Source: Vreelandella zhaodongensis
Lineage (GTDB): Bacteria; Pseudomonadota; Gammaproteobacteria; Pseudomonadales; Halomonadaceae
Reading direction: 5' to 3'
Assembly (NCBI RefSeq): GCF_013415115.1
Contig: NZ_JACCDD010000006.1
Location: 62,001 to 126,000 of the forward strand
Length of the DNA stretch: 64,000 nt
Both the position numbers and the translations under genes were made by a program. This document shows positions 53,492 through 61,320 of the stretch, in pieces. Under the pieces are notes generated by a model. That model searched no databases, was not told the DNA's origin, and saw only the letters and a program-made list of their open reading frames with translations. The number at the start of each line of letters is the position of its first letter. The first letter of the stretch is position 1.

Positions 53492-54424
53492 TCAGATGAA
53501 TGTCCAGGCCAACACTCTCGTGATCTTATTTCCCTGCTTCATCTCTATTTCCCGTACATCAACGGCACCGAGCTTACGAATCAACTTCTTGGCAGGCTTA
53601 ACATTGTCGGTTTTTGAAACCAGGCTGGTAAACCAGCGGCACTGAGTTGAATACAACTTACTTTCTCTTATCAGTTTTTTAAGAAACAGCTGTTCGCCTC
53701 CCTTACACCAAAGCTCGGCTCCCAGCCCGCCAAAATTCAGAGTAGGGAATTGGTTTTTTGGTTGTTGTTCACCGCGACTGCGAGCAAGGTTATTGAGTTT
53801 AAGCTGGCTACCTTTAAGTGCTTCATCAAGCGAGGCGTGGAAGGGCGGGTTGCATACACTGACATCAAAAAACTCGCCAGCTTGAATAATCCCTTCAAAA
53901 ATGTGGTTTTTATCGTGCTGCATGCGCAGCGTGAAGCGCTCTTTGAGTGTGGGGTTGTTGGCGATAATCGTGGCTACGTTTTCAAGCGACTGAGGGTTAA
54001 TGTCACTACCGACACACTGCCAGCCGTAAATTTGGCAGGCCAGTAGTGGGTAGATTCCATTGGCTCCAGTCCCTATATCGAGCAGCTTGATGCTGCGCTG
54101 TTCACGCCCCAACAAGTCAGCTATGTAATGGATATAGTCGGCTCTGCCTGGGATTGGAGGGCACAGCGCGCCCTCTGGAATATCCCAATCGACAATGTTG
54201 TAGTACCGGTTTAATAACGCAGCATTAAGCGTTTTTACTGCCAATGGGTCTGCGAAATCGATGGAAAGGTCGCCATGCGCGTTCGGTTTCACATGGGGGG
54301 CTAATGCTGGGTGGCTTTTTACGAGGGCCGGGAAGTCATAGCCTTGGTTGTGTCGATTCCTCGGGTGCAGGCCTTTGCGAACAGGCTTGGCTTGGCTTTT
54401 TTCACTTCGATGGGGAATGCTCAA
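53492..54424 (-). CDS. rlmF: 23S rRNA (adenine-1618-N6)-methyltransferase
   Basis: A 310-aa SAM-dependent methyltransferase. The SAM motif is LLDIGTGANGIYPLLA, followed by GSDINPQSLENV, and the N6-adenine methylase NPPF motif is VSVCNPPFHAS. The basic N-terminus (RKGLHPRNRHNQGYDF) is the RlmF hallmark. Confidence 0.92.
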   Translation of the reverse strand: MSIPHRSEKSQAKPVRKGLHPRNRHNQGYDFPALVKSHPALAPHVKPNAHGDLSIDFADPLAVKTLNAALLNRYYNIVDWDIPEGALCPPIPGRADYIHYIADLLGREQRSIKLLDIGTGANGIYPLLACQIYGWQCVGSDINPQSLENVATIIANNPTLKERFTLRMQHDKNHIFEGIIQAGEFFDVSVCNPPFHASLDEALKGSQLKLNNLARSRGEQQPKNQFPTLNFGGLGAELWCKGGEQLFLKKLIRESKLYSTQCRWFTSLVSKTDNVKPAKKLIRKLGAVDVREIEMKQGNKITRVLAWTFI

Positions 54425-54547
54425 AATAATAGGCCTGAGGCTTGGCGCTCAATAGTAGAGTGGGGTTGGCTTGGCCAGTAATTATAATCTCAATGGCTGT
54501 GACGTGCATGCTCGGCAGTTCGAGGGTAGCGAGAGGTCACCGGTTCA

Positions 54548-55024
54548 TTACACGTTTGTTTCTTGTCGGGTTCTGGCTTTTTGCTCTGCCTGATCGAGAA
54601 GTACGGGGCCGCTACCTGATTCTGCCAGCTTGTCGTCGGGGTTGTAGAGTGGGCAATTAGTCATGCTCAGGCAACCACAGCCGATGCATCCCGCTAGGTT
54701 ATCGCGCAGTTTTTGCAGGTAAGCAATTCGGCCATCAAGCATCTGCTGCCAGTTTTTTGAAAGCTGCTGCCAGTCTTCCACTGTTGGTGTGCGGTTATTC
54801 GGTAATGATTCAAAGGCCTGCTTGATTTCCTCCAGGCTGACGCCAACTCTCTGTGCTGCTTTTATTACCGAAATTCGCCTTAGCACTTCTGGTTTATAAC
54901 GCCGCTGATTGCCCGAATTGCGCCAGCTGTGGATCAGCCCTTGCTGCTCGTAGTAGTGCAAGGTACTAACCTTAATACCGCAGCGCTTCGCTACCATTCC
55001 GACACTCCAAATAGCCTCTGCCAT
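54548..55024 (-). CDS. soxR: Redox-sensitive regulator SoxR
   Basis: A 158-aa MerR-family regulator with an N-terminal winged helix (KRCGIKVSTLHYYEQQGL) and a 2Fe-2S binding cysteine cluster CIGCGCLSMTNC (C113, C116, C118, C124). ATG 55024 is preferred to the GTG one codon upstream because of spacing from GGGGTGAG. It is divergent from a VOC gene across a classical SoxR box. Confidence 0.93.
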   Translation of the reverse strand: MAEAIWSVGMVAKRCGIKVSTLHYYEQQGLIHSWRNSGNQRRYKPEVLRRISVIKAAQRVGVSLEEIKQAFESLPNNRTPTVEDWQQLSKNWQQMLDGRIAYLQKLRDNLAGCIGCGCLSMTNCPLYNPDDKLAESGSGPVLLDQAEQKARTRQETNV

Positions 55025-55070
55025 CACTCACCCCAAAATTTTTTTGCCATTCTTTCCCATAAACCACTTT

Positions 55071-55090
55071 ACCTCAACTTAAGTTGAGGT
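55071..55090. promoter_or_regulatory. SoxR box and promoter
   Basis: ACCTCAACTTAAGTTGAGGT is a 20-bp perfect palindrome lying between TTTACC and TATCCT, which are 19 bp apart. Such a long spacer is the mark of MerR/SoxR-activated promoters. It drives the plus-strand VOC gene. Confidence 0.88.
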
Positions 55091-55127
55091 TTTATCCTGC
55101 CATTTCACTTAACGCAAGGAGACGCTT

Positions 55128-55550
55128 ATGTACTTAGAACACGTGAATCTGGTGGTTACTGATATGGATGCCATGCTGGATTTTTACCGGGCAGTCTTTC
55201 CACACTGGCGGGTGCGGGATGAAGGCCATGGCGAGTGGTATGGCAAACCACGTAAATGGGTGCACTTTGGTGACGATGAAAATTACTTGGCGTTAAGCGA
55301 TCACGGCGAAGGGGCGAATCGCGATTTGAAAGGTCACAGCGTTGGGCTGGCCCATTTTGCGTATGTGGTCGATAACCTCGATGCCGTTGTTGCTAGGCTC
55401 AATAACGCAGGCTATGCCATTGCCAAACCTGGCGCTACAGAGCCGTTTCGGAAAAATGTCTATTTTGTCGATCCGGCGGGTTTTGAAGTGGAGTTTGTCG
55501 AGTACCTGAGTGACATCCCAGCCGAGCGAAATTTAAACCGTGATGCTTAG
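55128..55550 (+). CDS. VOC-family (glyoxalase-like) protein
   Basis: A 140-aa VOC-fold metalloprotein. Metal-ligand candidates include H5 (LEHVNLVV), the histidine in AHFAYVVD and the glutamate in VEFVEY. It is the first gene after the SoxR box, with an AAGGAG site before the ATG, so it is probably induced by redox-cycling compounds. Actual substrate is unknown. Confidence 0.82.
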   Translation: MYLEHVNLVVTDMDAMLDFYRAVFPHWRVRDEGHGEWYGKPRKWVHFGDDENYLALSDHGEGANRDLKGHSVGLAHFAYVVDNLDAVVARLNNAGYAIAKPGATEPFRKNVYFVDPAGFEVEFVEYLSDIPAERNLNRDA

Positions 55551-55585
55551 CAACCAGCAGTACAGCAACGGAAAGGGTCAGTGTA

Positions 55586-55684
55586 ATGAACGTTGCCGTT
55601 GTGTTTCATTCTGCTTTGGGCAGTACTAAGCAACTCGCGCAGGCTGTCGCTGCTGGAGCGGCAGCGCAGCATAGCGTTCTGTAA
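55586..55684 (+). pseudogene. N-terminal fragment of a WrbA/flavodoxin-like oxidoreductase
   Basis: Thirty-two codons starting NVAVVFHSALGSTKQLAQAVAAG match the FMN-phosphate loop of NAD(P)H:quinone oxidoreductases, then stop at TAA. The matching C-terminal part lies at 56092-56364, separated by a VOC gene. The central 90-100 residues are missing from this locus. Confidence 0.7.
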
Positions 55685-55695
55685 GAGGGGGGGGC

Positions 55696-56091
55696 ATGAA
55701 GGCGAATGTGGTCCGTTACGGAGTAATTCTTAATACTGAACACTACTTAGAGTGTGTCGCTTTCTATCGGGAACTATTTGGCTTGCATCAGCTGTTTGAG
55801 AGAGACGAAGGCGGCTTTAAGCTAACCTGTTTAGAGTTTGGTCATGGTTATTTGATGGTCGAACAGGGTGGTAAGGCAAAGAAAGGCGTCAAATCGCCAG
55901 AAGAAAGTAGTTTTAAATTGCGATTCAACGTTGATGACTTGGAAGAGGCGCTAAGGGAGATCAGAGCTTGGGGTATTCAAACCACCATTATCGAGAATGC
56001 TTGGGGTAGAACTATCAACATCGCCGACCCCGATGGCAACCGCGTTGGTATAAGGGATGATGCTGGTTTCGCAAACCAGATCAATACTTAA
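55696..56091 (+). CDS. Second VOC-family protein
   Basis: A 131-aa VOC-fold protein (VAFYRELFGL, KLRFNVDDLEEALREI and IADPDGNRVGI). It differs from the first VOC protein and lies between two halves of a broken flavodoxin-like gene. A strong GGGGGG stretch precedes the ATG. Confidence 0.75.
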   Translation: MKANVVRYGVILNTEHYLECVAFYRELFGLHQLFERDEGGFKLTCLEFGHGYLMVEQGGKAKKGVKSPEESSFKLRFNVDDLEEALREIRAWGIQTTIIENAWGRTINIADPDGNRVGIRDDAGFANQINT

Positions 56092-56364
56092 AATATTGCC
56101 GCTGGGTTTATTATTGGTGCCAGCTTAAGCGGAGGTCAGTTGAATACCCTTCAGTACATGCAAGTGTTCGCGAATCAGCATGGCATGTGCTGGGTCGGCT
56201 TGGATATACCGGGTAACTACGATCCAGAAATGCGTAATCGGCTGGGAGCACAGTCTGGGCTTATCGCTCATTCAACAGATGGCGTGCTAAATGAAACAGA
56301 CTTGCTCGCCGCGCGTTATTTAGGCCAGCGGATGGCGCAAGTCAGCAAGAAGTTTGCGGCTTGA
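56092..56364 (+). pseudogene. C-terminal fragment of the WrbA/flavodoxin-like oxidoreductase
   Basis: The frame continues directly after the VOC stop codon and reads GFIIGASLSGGQLNTLQYM, then GMCWVGLDIPGNYD and LGAQSGLIAHS, the WrbA-type active-site and NAD(P)H region. It lacks a start of its own before residue 17 (a TTG at 56140 has a GGAGG site upstream), so it may still be translated as a short 74-aa piece. No function is expected. Confidence 0.7.
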
Positions 56365-56407
56365 GGGTTGTTCACTTGGGCGTGCAGCAGGTGCTGACTA
56401 GTGATAG

Positions 56408-56440
56408 ATTTACATTAAATTAGTAAAAAATAATGTAAAT
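56408..56440. promoter_or_regulatory. Inverted repeat before a GNAT gene
   Basis: Arms ATTTACATTA and TAATGTAAAT (10 bp, perfect) are separated by 13 bp of A-rich sequence and lie 33 bp before the GNAT start. It may be an operator or a hairpin; no T-tract follows. Confidence 0.4.
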
Positions 56441-56472
56441 TGCATTAGCTGCTGACATTCAGGAGATTTTTT

Positions 56473-56973
56473 ATGAGAGTTGAAACTCAAAAAGGGATAT
56501 TGGCAAGCGAGTGGCACTACTTAACTCAATGGAAAGAGAGAGTATTTCCTGAAGAGGGGCGTAGCAAAGAGTGGTCACCTGTTTCCTGGCATAGCATCGC
56601 CTACTCGGAAGCGAATGATCCTATTGGTCACATTGGTTTTGATCGTTTTGAAGTGCTAATTGATGCCGAGCCACGCTTTGTAATTGGTATTGGTGGGGTT
56701 GTTGTGCGGCCAGAACATCAAGGGCAAGGCATACCGGCTTTACTGTTTAATGAAGTGCATCATCAGGCGAGTAAGCGTTTGGGAGCTGATGTATTTACGC
56801 TTTTTTGTCCGTCTCGACTCGTTTCGTACTATGCAAAACAGGGTTATCAGCGGCATCGTGGTGGCGTTTATTTCCTACAGCAAGGTGAGAAAGTACTTTC
56901 TACTTTCGAGTTCATGCATTGTGGCGAATTAACCGCGGATGGAGAGGTGGTGCTACAAAGCGAGCCCTGGTGA
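56473..56973 (+). CDS. GNAT family N-acetyltransferase
   Basis: A 166-aa acyltransferase. The acetyl-CoA-binding motif A is VVVRPEHQGQGIPALLF, and CPSRLVSYYAKQGYQRHR is the usual C-terminal motif B. Substrate unknown. It lies in a run of small enzymes of cassette-like size and style (56.5-59.6 kb), but no clear attC follows it. Confidence 0.8.
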   Translation: MRVETQKGILASEWHYLTQWKERVFPEEGRSKEWSPVSWHSIAYSEANDPIGHIGFDRFEVLIDAEPRFVIGIGGVVVRPEHQGQGIPALLFNEVHHQASKRLGADVFTLFCPSRLVSYYAKQGYQRHRGGVYFLQQGEKVLSTFEFMHCGELTADGEVVLQSEPW

Positions 56974-57104
56974 GTGTTGGTTTTCGTCTAGGCGCATTAG
57001 GATACCGCCACGCAGTTTAAACAAGTTTTGTAAGCTCTATTGCGTATATCTCAGCGGTCACGTGTGCCGGTGTCAATGTCTAAAGGAGTTATGGAGCGTT
57101 ATAA

Positions 57105-57569
57105 ATGGAGATAAGAAAATCATCCAGGCTAATAATAGTCGATGAAGAGGGGCGTTTACTCCTGTTTTTATATCACGATGAGCATCATGCGCCATTTTGG
57201 GCGACCGTTGGCGGCGAGCTGAAGTCCGGTGAAGGCTATGTTGAGGCTGCTGAACGTGAGTTATATGAGGAAACAGGCTTAATACAAAACGTTGGTGAAA
57301 TGATAAGAGAGCGAGATGACGTCTATGCCGTTGCGAGATCGGTGCCAGCACGGTGGCTTGAACAGTACTTCTTAGTTGAATGGCCTGCTAATAGAGACGT
57401 ATTTGCTGCAGAGTGGACCGATGAAGAAAAGAGTACGATTCAAAAGTGGAAATGGTGGAGCTTAGACGAGTTGCTCGATAACGACCCTGATCTTTTCAAG
57501 CCCAAATGGCTTCCTGATTTACTTCGCTCTGTGCTGCACAAACAACGGTTATCAAACGAGTCTCTGTAG
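57105..57569 (+). CDS. Nudix hydrolase
   Basis: A 154-aa hydrolase with a complete Nudix box GX5EX7REUXEEXGU (GELKSGEGYVEAAERELYEE, then TGL). Substrate is a nucleoside diphosphate derivative, not defined. The ATG at 57105 has a GGAG site upstream of a short A/T spacer. Confidence 0.88.
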   Translation: MEIRKSSRLIIVDEEGRLLLFLYHDEHHAPFWATVGGELKSGEGYVEAAERELYEETGLIQNVGEMIRERDDVYAVARSVPARWLEQYFLVEWPANRDVFAAEWTDEEKSTIQKWKWWSLDELLDNDPDLFKPKWLPDLLRSVLHKQRLSNESL

Positions 57570-57607
57570 TGCATTGGTTCAGCTGACCATCAGTAAGGAA
57601 TATTTAA

Positions 57608-58033
57608 ATGATTCGCAAATACCGAGAGACGGATATTGACCAGATTTTGGATATCTGGCTTTCAGCATCGATTAAAGCGCATGCTTTTGTTGAGGCGGAA
57701 TTTTGGGCGTCAAAGGTTAACGAAATGCGTGATGTTTATATCCCTGCATCGGAGACGTTTGTTTTTGAATCTGACAATCAGATAGCAGGATTCTACAGTT
57801 TGTACGGAAATACACTGGCTGCCATTTTTGTATCCCCAAAATTACAGGGCGAAGGTGTGGGGTCAGCGATGCTTGATGATGCCAAGAGCAGAAGGGAGTG
57901 CTTGCAACTGACGGTTTATCAGGAAAATACTCCCAGTATCAACTTTTATAAAAAGCAGGGATTTATTTCATTAGGTGAGCAAGTTGATGAGCGAACTGGC
58001 CATCCAGAGTTAGTAATGGAGTATTACGGTTAA
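57608..58033 (+). CDS. GNAT family N-acetyltransferase
   Basis: A 141-aa GNAT with motif A IFVSPKLQGEGVGSAML and motif B TPSINFYKKQGF. The N-terminus (RKYRETDIDQILDIW) resembles YjaB-type acetyltransferases. Substrate unknown. Confidence 0.85.
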   Translation: MIRKYRETDIDQILDIWLSASIKAHAFVEAEFWASKVNEMRDVYIPASETFVFESDNQIAGFYSLYGNTLAAIFVSPKLQGEGVGSAMLDDAKSRRECLQLTVYQENTPSINFYKKQGFISLGEQVDERTGHPELVMEYYG

Positions 58034-58100
58034 CAACGCGTTGTGGTCGCTTGTAGGTCACTTGGCACAAACCAGCAAAAAGTTGAGATATGCGTTAACA
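58029..58100 (+). repeat. Possible degenerate attC-like site
   Basis: GGTTAACAACGCG at the left and ATGCGTTAACA at the right are complementary, and the site overlaps the GNAT stop codon as attC sites do. The cores deviate from RYYYAAC and GTTRRRY, so this is a weak call. Confidence 0.3.
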
Positions 58101-58121
58101 GGCCTTAAGCAAGGAATAGAG

Positions 58122-58667
58122 ATGGATCAAGAAGCGCTGATCAAACAATGGATAATGAGTGATCCTGATCGTTTGGAGGCGCTGACTATCGCGGCTGCGC
58201 AGGAGCTGCCGGGTTGGTGTCTCGCTGCGGGGTTCGTTAGAAATTTGGTGTGGGACAAGCTGCATGACGTTTCAGCGAGTACGCCATTGAACGACATTGA
58301 TTTAATTTACTTCGATTCGAACGATATAAGCGTTTCTCGTGATCGTGAGATCGAGCAAAGGTTAAGAGGCGTCTCAACCTTTCCCTGGTCAGTAAAGAAT
58401 CAAGCAAGAATGCATGAGCGAAATAGGGACTATCCGTATACCTCAACTGAAGATGCGATGAGTTTCTGGGTCGAGGTGGAAACTGCTGTAGGCGCTGCGT
58501 TGGATGATAGTGGGGAGGTCATCATTGTGGCTCCCTTTGGTGTTAAGCCACTGTTTGACTATACCATTACATTAAATCCAAAACGGCCAAAACGAACGGA
58601 TTTTGAAGCTCGGGTATACAACAAGCGGTGGCTTCAAACTTGGCCAAAGTTGGTGGTAAATGCTTAG
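58122..58667 (+). CDS. Nucleotidyltransferase family protein
   Basis: A 181-aa protein of the NTP_transf_6 (DUF925) type. The active-site pattern AAGFVRNLVWDKLH is followed by LNDIDLIYFD, with the paired aspartates D-x-D that bind metal. The frame opens upstream, but ATG 58122 follows GGAATAGAG and matches the family start. Function unknown. Confidence 0.78.
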   Translation: MDQEALIKQWIMSDPDRLEALTIAAAQELPGWCLAAGFVRNLVWDKLHDVSASTPLNDIDLIYFDSNDISVSRDREIEQRLRGVSTFPWSVKNQARMHERNRDYPYTSTEDAMSFWVEVETAVGAALDDSGEVIIVAPFGVKPLFDYTITLNPKRPKRTDFEARVYNKRWLQTWPKLVVNA

Positions 58668-58793
58668 CAAGTTAGCAGTCGATTGTGCTGTAACCCAGCA
58701 CCGCTGCGCGCTGCTTTTGCGCCGGGCCGCCGCTGCGGGTGCGCTTCGCTTACCACGCACTACAACACCTATTAATTTAATGAGTTGCCGAAT

Positions 58794-58842
58794 CGTAGCG
58801 CGGTGTAACGCATGACGAGGAACGAGCCATAAGGCATCCGTG
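58794..58842 (+). repeat. Third copy of the ytoQ-flank repeat
   Basis: CGTAGCGCGGTGTAACGC followed by GACGAGGAACGAGCC and AAGGCATCCG matches the core of the direct repeats at 40126 and 44128, with a few mismatches. It shows that the motif is a dispersed repeat, not only an island feature. Confidence 0.7.
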
Positions 58843-58976
58843 ATTGGAGTGTTGCTGTCGATAATCACCCGCCTATCGATGTGTTGATCATCCACGGTGG
58901 TGTGCATGCTGGTGAAATGGCAAATGAAAAGATCAAAGCGTGGATTGCCGATCAAGCTACTAACGTTCAGCAGTAA
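58833..58976 (+). pseudogene. C-terminal remnant of a DJ-1/PfpI-like protein
   Basis: An open frame of 47 codons before the stop, too short for a complete gene, reads VAVDNHPPIDVLIIHGGVHAGE and KIKAWIADQATN. This matches the beta-strand and glycine turn of the DJ-1/PfpI fold, though the usual proline in PGG is a histidine. No start or N-terminal domain is visible, so it is a deletion remnant next to the dispersed repeat. The 58668-58832 stretch before it holds only a GC-rich hairpin-forming segment. Confidence 0.5.
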
Positions 58977-59015
58977 AGTGGGATAGCGACTTTGGATATC
59001 ATACACAAGGAGAAA

Positions 59016-59570
59016 ATGGTGCAAATTTGTGAAACGGAGCGTCTGGTTATACGAACGTTGTCCTTAAACGATGTTCCCGAATTGACCAAGATCCTCAGTG
59101 ATCCTGACGTCATGAAGCACTCGATCCGAGGCGTTTGTGATGAAGCCGCAACGCGGCGATTTATCGACTGGTGTTTAGAGTGTTATATATCTCACCGTAT
59201 TGGGCCGTGGGCTTTGGTTGAGAAGGGAACTGATAAGCTTGTTGGCTTTTGCGGTGTTAGCCCCGAAGAGGTTAATGGTGTGGAAGAAATCGGGCTAGGT
59301 TATCGGTTGGCTAAACAATACTGGGGCTTGGGTTTGGCGACTGAAGCAGTGCAAGCGGTACTCAGCGTTGCCTTTAGTCAAAAGCAACTCACTTCCGTGG
59401 TCGTTCTTATTGAACCTGAGAATGGTGCGTCGCTTAAGGTCGCAGCGAAAGCTGGGTTTTCTGAGTTTGATACTCTTGATTTCCATGGCTGCTCAGTGAG
59501 GTTGTACCGGTTAGCGCCGCAGCAATGGTATGCATTACAAAGCAATGCTGTGAACGCGACAAGTGTTTGA
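59016..59570 (+). CDS. GNAT acetyltransferase, RimJ/RimL-like
   Basis: A 184-aa GNAT of the RimJ/L group: CETERLVIRTLSLND at the N-terminus, IGLGYRLAKQYWGLGLATEAV as motif A, and EPENGASLKVAAKAGF. ATG 59016 follows AAGGAG; the TTG at 58992 is a weaker alternative. Confidence 0.85.
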   Translation: MVQICETERLVIRTLSLNDVPELTKILSDPDVMKHSIRGVCDEAATRRFIDWCLECYISHRIGPWALVEKGTDKLVGFCGVSPEEVNGVEEIGLGYRLAKQYWGLGLATEAVQAVLSVAFSQKQLTSVVVLIEPENGASLKVAAKAGFSEFDTLDFHGCSVRLYRLAPQQWYALQSNAVNATSV

Positions 59571-59657
59571 TGGTTATGCTGAATACTGAGCACTGGAAGT
59601 GCTAGCGCTAGCGCCTTAGCTAAGCATAGGGGGGCTCGCCACATGGCCTTTTATAAA

Positions 59658-59683
59658 CCGCTAGGTAGCTAAAACCCTAGCGG
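59658..59683 (-). terminator. Terminator for the YrhK-like gene
   Basis: CCGCTAGG and CCTAGCGG form an 8-bp stem; on the minus strand TTTATAAAA follows. It lies just past the stop of the minus-strand gene at 59707. Confidence 0.4.
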
Positions 59684-59706
59684 CTATAGCAATGTTGGAT
59701 GTTGGC

Positions 59707-59916
59707 TCAACTAGACGTGTTTTTTACCCGTAATTTAAGACTCATTGCGTAAATAATAAACATGATCAGTGACCCCATTACAAAACACCATACGCCTACG
59801 GTTGCATAGATAGCGCTGTTGGGTAGGAATAAAAGACTGCCAAAGAAAAAACATAAACTGGATAAGAGACCCAGAAAGTTGGGGAGCTGTTGACGCCGTT
59901 TCGTCACACGGTTCAT
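59707..59916 (-). CDS. YrhK-like small membrane protein
   Basis: A 69-aa protein with two hydrophobic helices and a basic N-terminus (VTKRRQQLPNF). The spacing FFGSLLFLPN and GVWCFVMGSLIMF matches YrhK-domain proteins. Function unknown. Confidence 0.55.
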   Translation of the reverse strand: MNRVTKRRQQLPNFLGLLSSLCFFFGSLLFLPNSAIYATVGVWCFVMGSLIMFIIYAMSLKLRVKNTSS

Positions 59917-59961
59917 TTCATTTACCCATCTGAAATTTTAGCTTCAAGTGTCTAAGATGGC

Positions 59962-60420
59962 TTAGATAGTGATATTGGGTGAAAACTGAAAGCCCACCGA
60001 TATCCGATTCCAGCTGTTGATTTGAACAATAATGGCAGTTAGGTCAATTAGCCCCTGCTCACCAAAGGCAGTTAGCGCGTTTTGATAAGTGTCGTCGCTA
60101 ATGGAGGGCTGTTGGCTGATGAGTGTGAGTGCTTCGGCCCAGGCGAGTGCGGCGCGTTCTTGCGTGTTGAAGCAGGGGGCTTCCCTCCAGGCAGGTAATA
60201 CGTCTAGGCGAACCTGATGCTCACCATCGTCTCTGGCCTCCTGGGAATGCATATGCTGGCAAAAGCAGCAGTGATTAATTTGCGAAATGCGCAGGTTGAT
60301 TAAGTGGATTATTGTGCGATTAACCGTTGAGTCTGGGGCAACGTTGCCCAGTGCAGTCAGGTGTTTCGCTAGGCGTGGGACAAGGCGGTACACCGACTGC
60401 TGAGATAGACGAGTAGACAT
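59962..60420 (-). CDS. Carboxymuconolactone decarboxylase/AhpD-like protein
   Basis: A 152-aa protein of the CMD/AhpD fold. The redox motif CxxCxxxH is C51, C54 and H58 in NHCCFCQHMHS. This suggests peroxidase-type or thiol-redox activity. It follows an AraC-type gene in the same orientation. Confidence 0.82.
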   Translation of the reverse strand: MSTRLSQQSVYRLVPRLAKHLTALGNVAPDSTVNRTIIHLINLRISQINHCCFCQHMHSQEARDDGEHQVRLDVLPAWREAPCFNTQERAALAWAEALTLISQQPSISDDTYQNALTAFGEQGLIDLTAIIVQINSWNRISVGFQFSPNITI

Positions 60421-60472
60421 GTGAGTGACCTCGGTGAGTAAGTTGAGAACTCAGCTTAACGTCGAGGTTTTT

Positions 60473-61276
60473 TTATGCCTTGTAAATTTGCGACAGTTTG
60501 CGCTTGCGATAGGCGGCGGGTGTTTCATAGGCGAGTGATTGAAAGGCGTGGGTGAAGTGAGCCTGGTCATAGTAACCGCATTGCAGCGCTATTTCCGCTA
60601 GGGACAGTGTGGTTTCAAGCAGCCCGTGGCGGGCACGGTTTAGTCGGGCATAGGCGACTAATTGGCCTGGAGTAACGCCCACCTCGCGTTTTAATTTGCG
60701 CTCCAGGGTACGTCTGGTAAACCCTAGCGTGGCGCCTAACTGTTGGGGGGGAAGCTGTAGTTCTCCGATGGCTTGAACCATCGTGGTGATACGACTACTG
60801 GCGGGTGGATGGCTCGCGAGCCGATGTAACAACCATGTTTCCAGCAGGCGCAAGCCTTGTTGTGCATCTAACTGGTAGAGGCGCTCTACCACGTGCATTA
60901 ACCCTTGTAACCCCGGTGTTTCAAGTTCGTCATCTAAGCGCTGAGGTTTATCTGTGAATGCTTCGGGTAGCAAGCCCAACAGGCAGTGAACGCCTGCTGC
61001 TTTAAAGCGAATCCCCATGCAGGGAGTGTAGGCGTCGAGTGTTTCTATTAACGTGCGCCTGTTAAAACAGAGCGTGATGATGGGGTGAGAACTAGCAAGC
61101 TTGATACTGAGACTAGCGCCGGCATCGGGATAGAATTTTTCGGTTCTGGGTTCAGTAACATCCCCTGAGCCACCCATTGACCAAAGACACTGTACCCACG
61201 GGGCTAAACGCTTATCAGGTAGGCGATGCCGAAAATTGAGATAATTAGTGTTGCTTGGCAAGATAAAGTCGGTCAT
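60473..61276 (-). CDS. AraC family transcriptional regulator
   Basis: A 267-aa regulator. The C-terminal double HTH has LAEIALQCGYYDQAHFTHAFQ and TPAAYRKRK as recognition and end segments. The N-terminal domain resembles DUF6597-type sensor domains. It may control the neighbouring AhpD-like gene, which lies upstream of it in genomic coordinates and is co-directional. Confidence 0.85.
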   Translation of the reverse strand: MTDFILPSNTNYLNFRHRLPDKRLAPWVQCLWSMGGSGDVTEPRTEKFYPDAGASLSIKLASSHPIITLCFNRRTLIETLDAYTPCMGIRFKAAGVHCLLGLLPEAFTDKPQRLDDELETPGLQGLMHVVERLYQLDAQQGLRLLETWLLHRLASHPPASSRITTMVQAIGELQLPPQQLGATLGFTRRTLERKLKREVGVTPGQLVAYARLNRARHGLLETTLSLAEIALQCGYYDQAHFTHAFQSLAYETPAAYRKRKLSQIYKA

Positions 61277-61320
61277 GGGTCAACCAGCGATATGTTTTTT
61301 TAATGGTAGCTCGTATTGTC

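Noticed and set aside
58668-58792. attC site in the GC-rich hairpin after the nucleotidyltransferase gene
   Set aside because: No GTTRRRY core in a fitting position on either strand.
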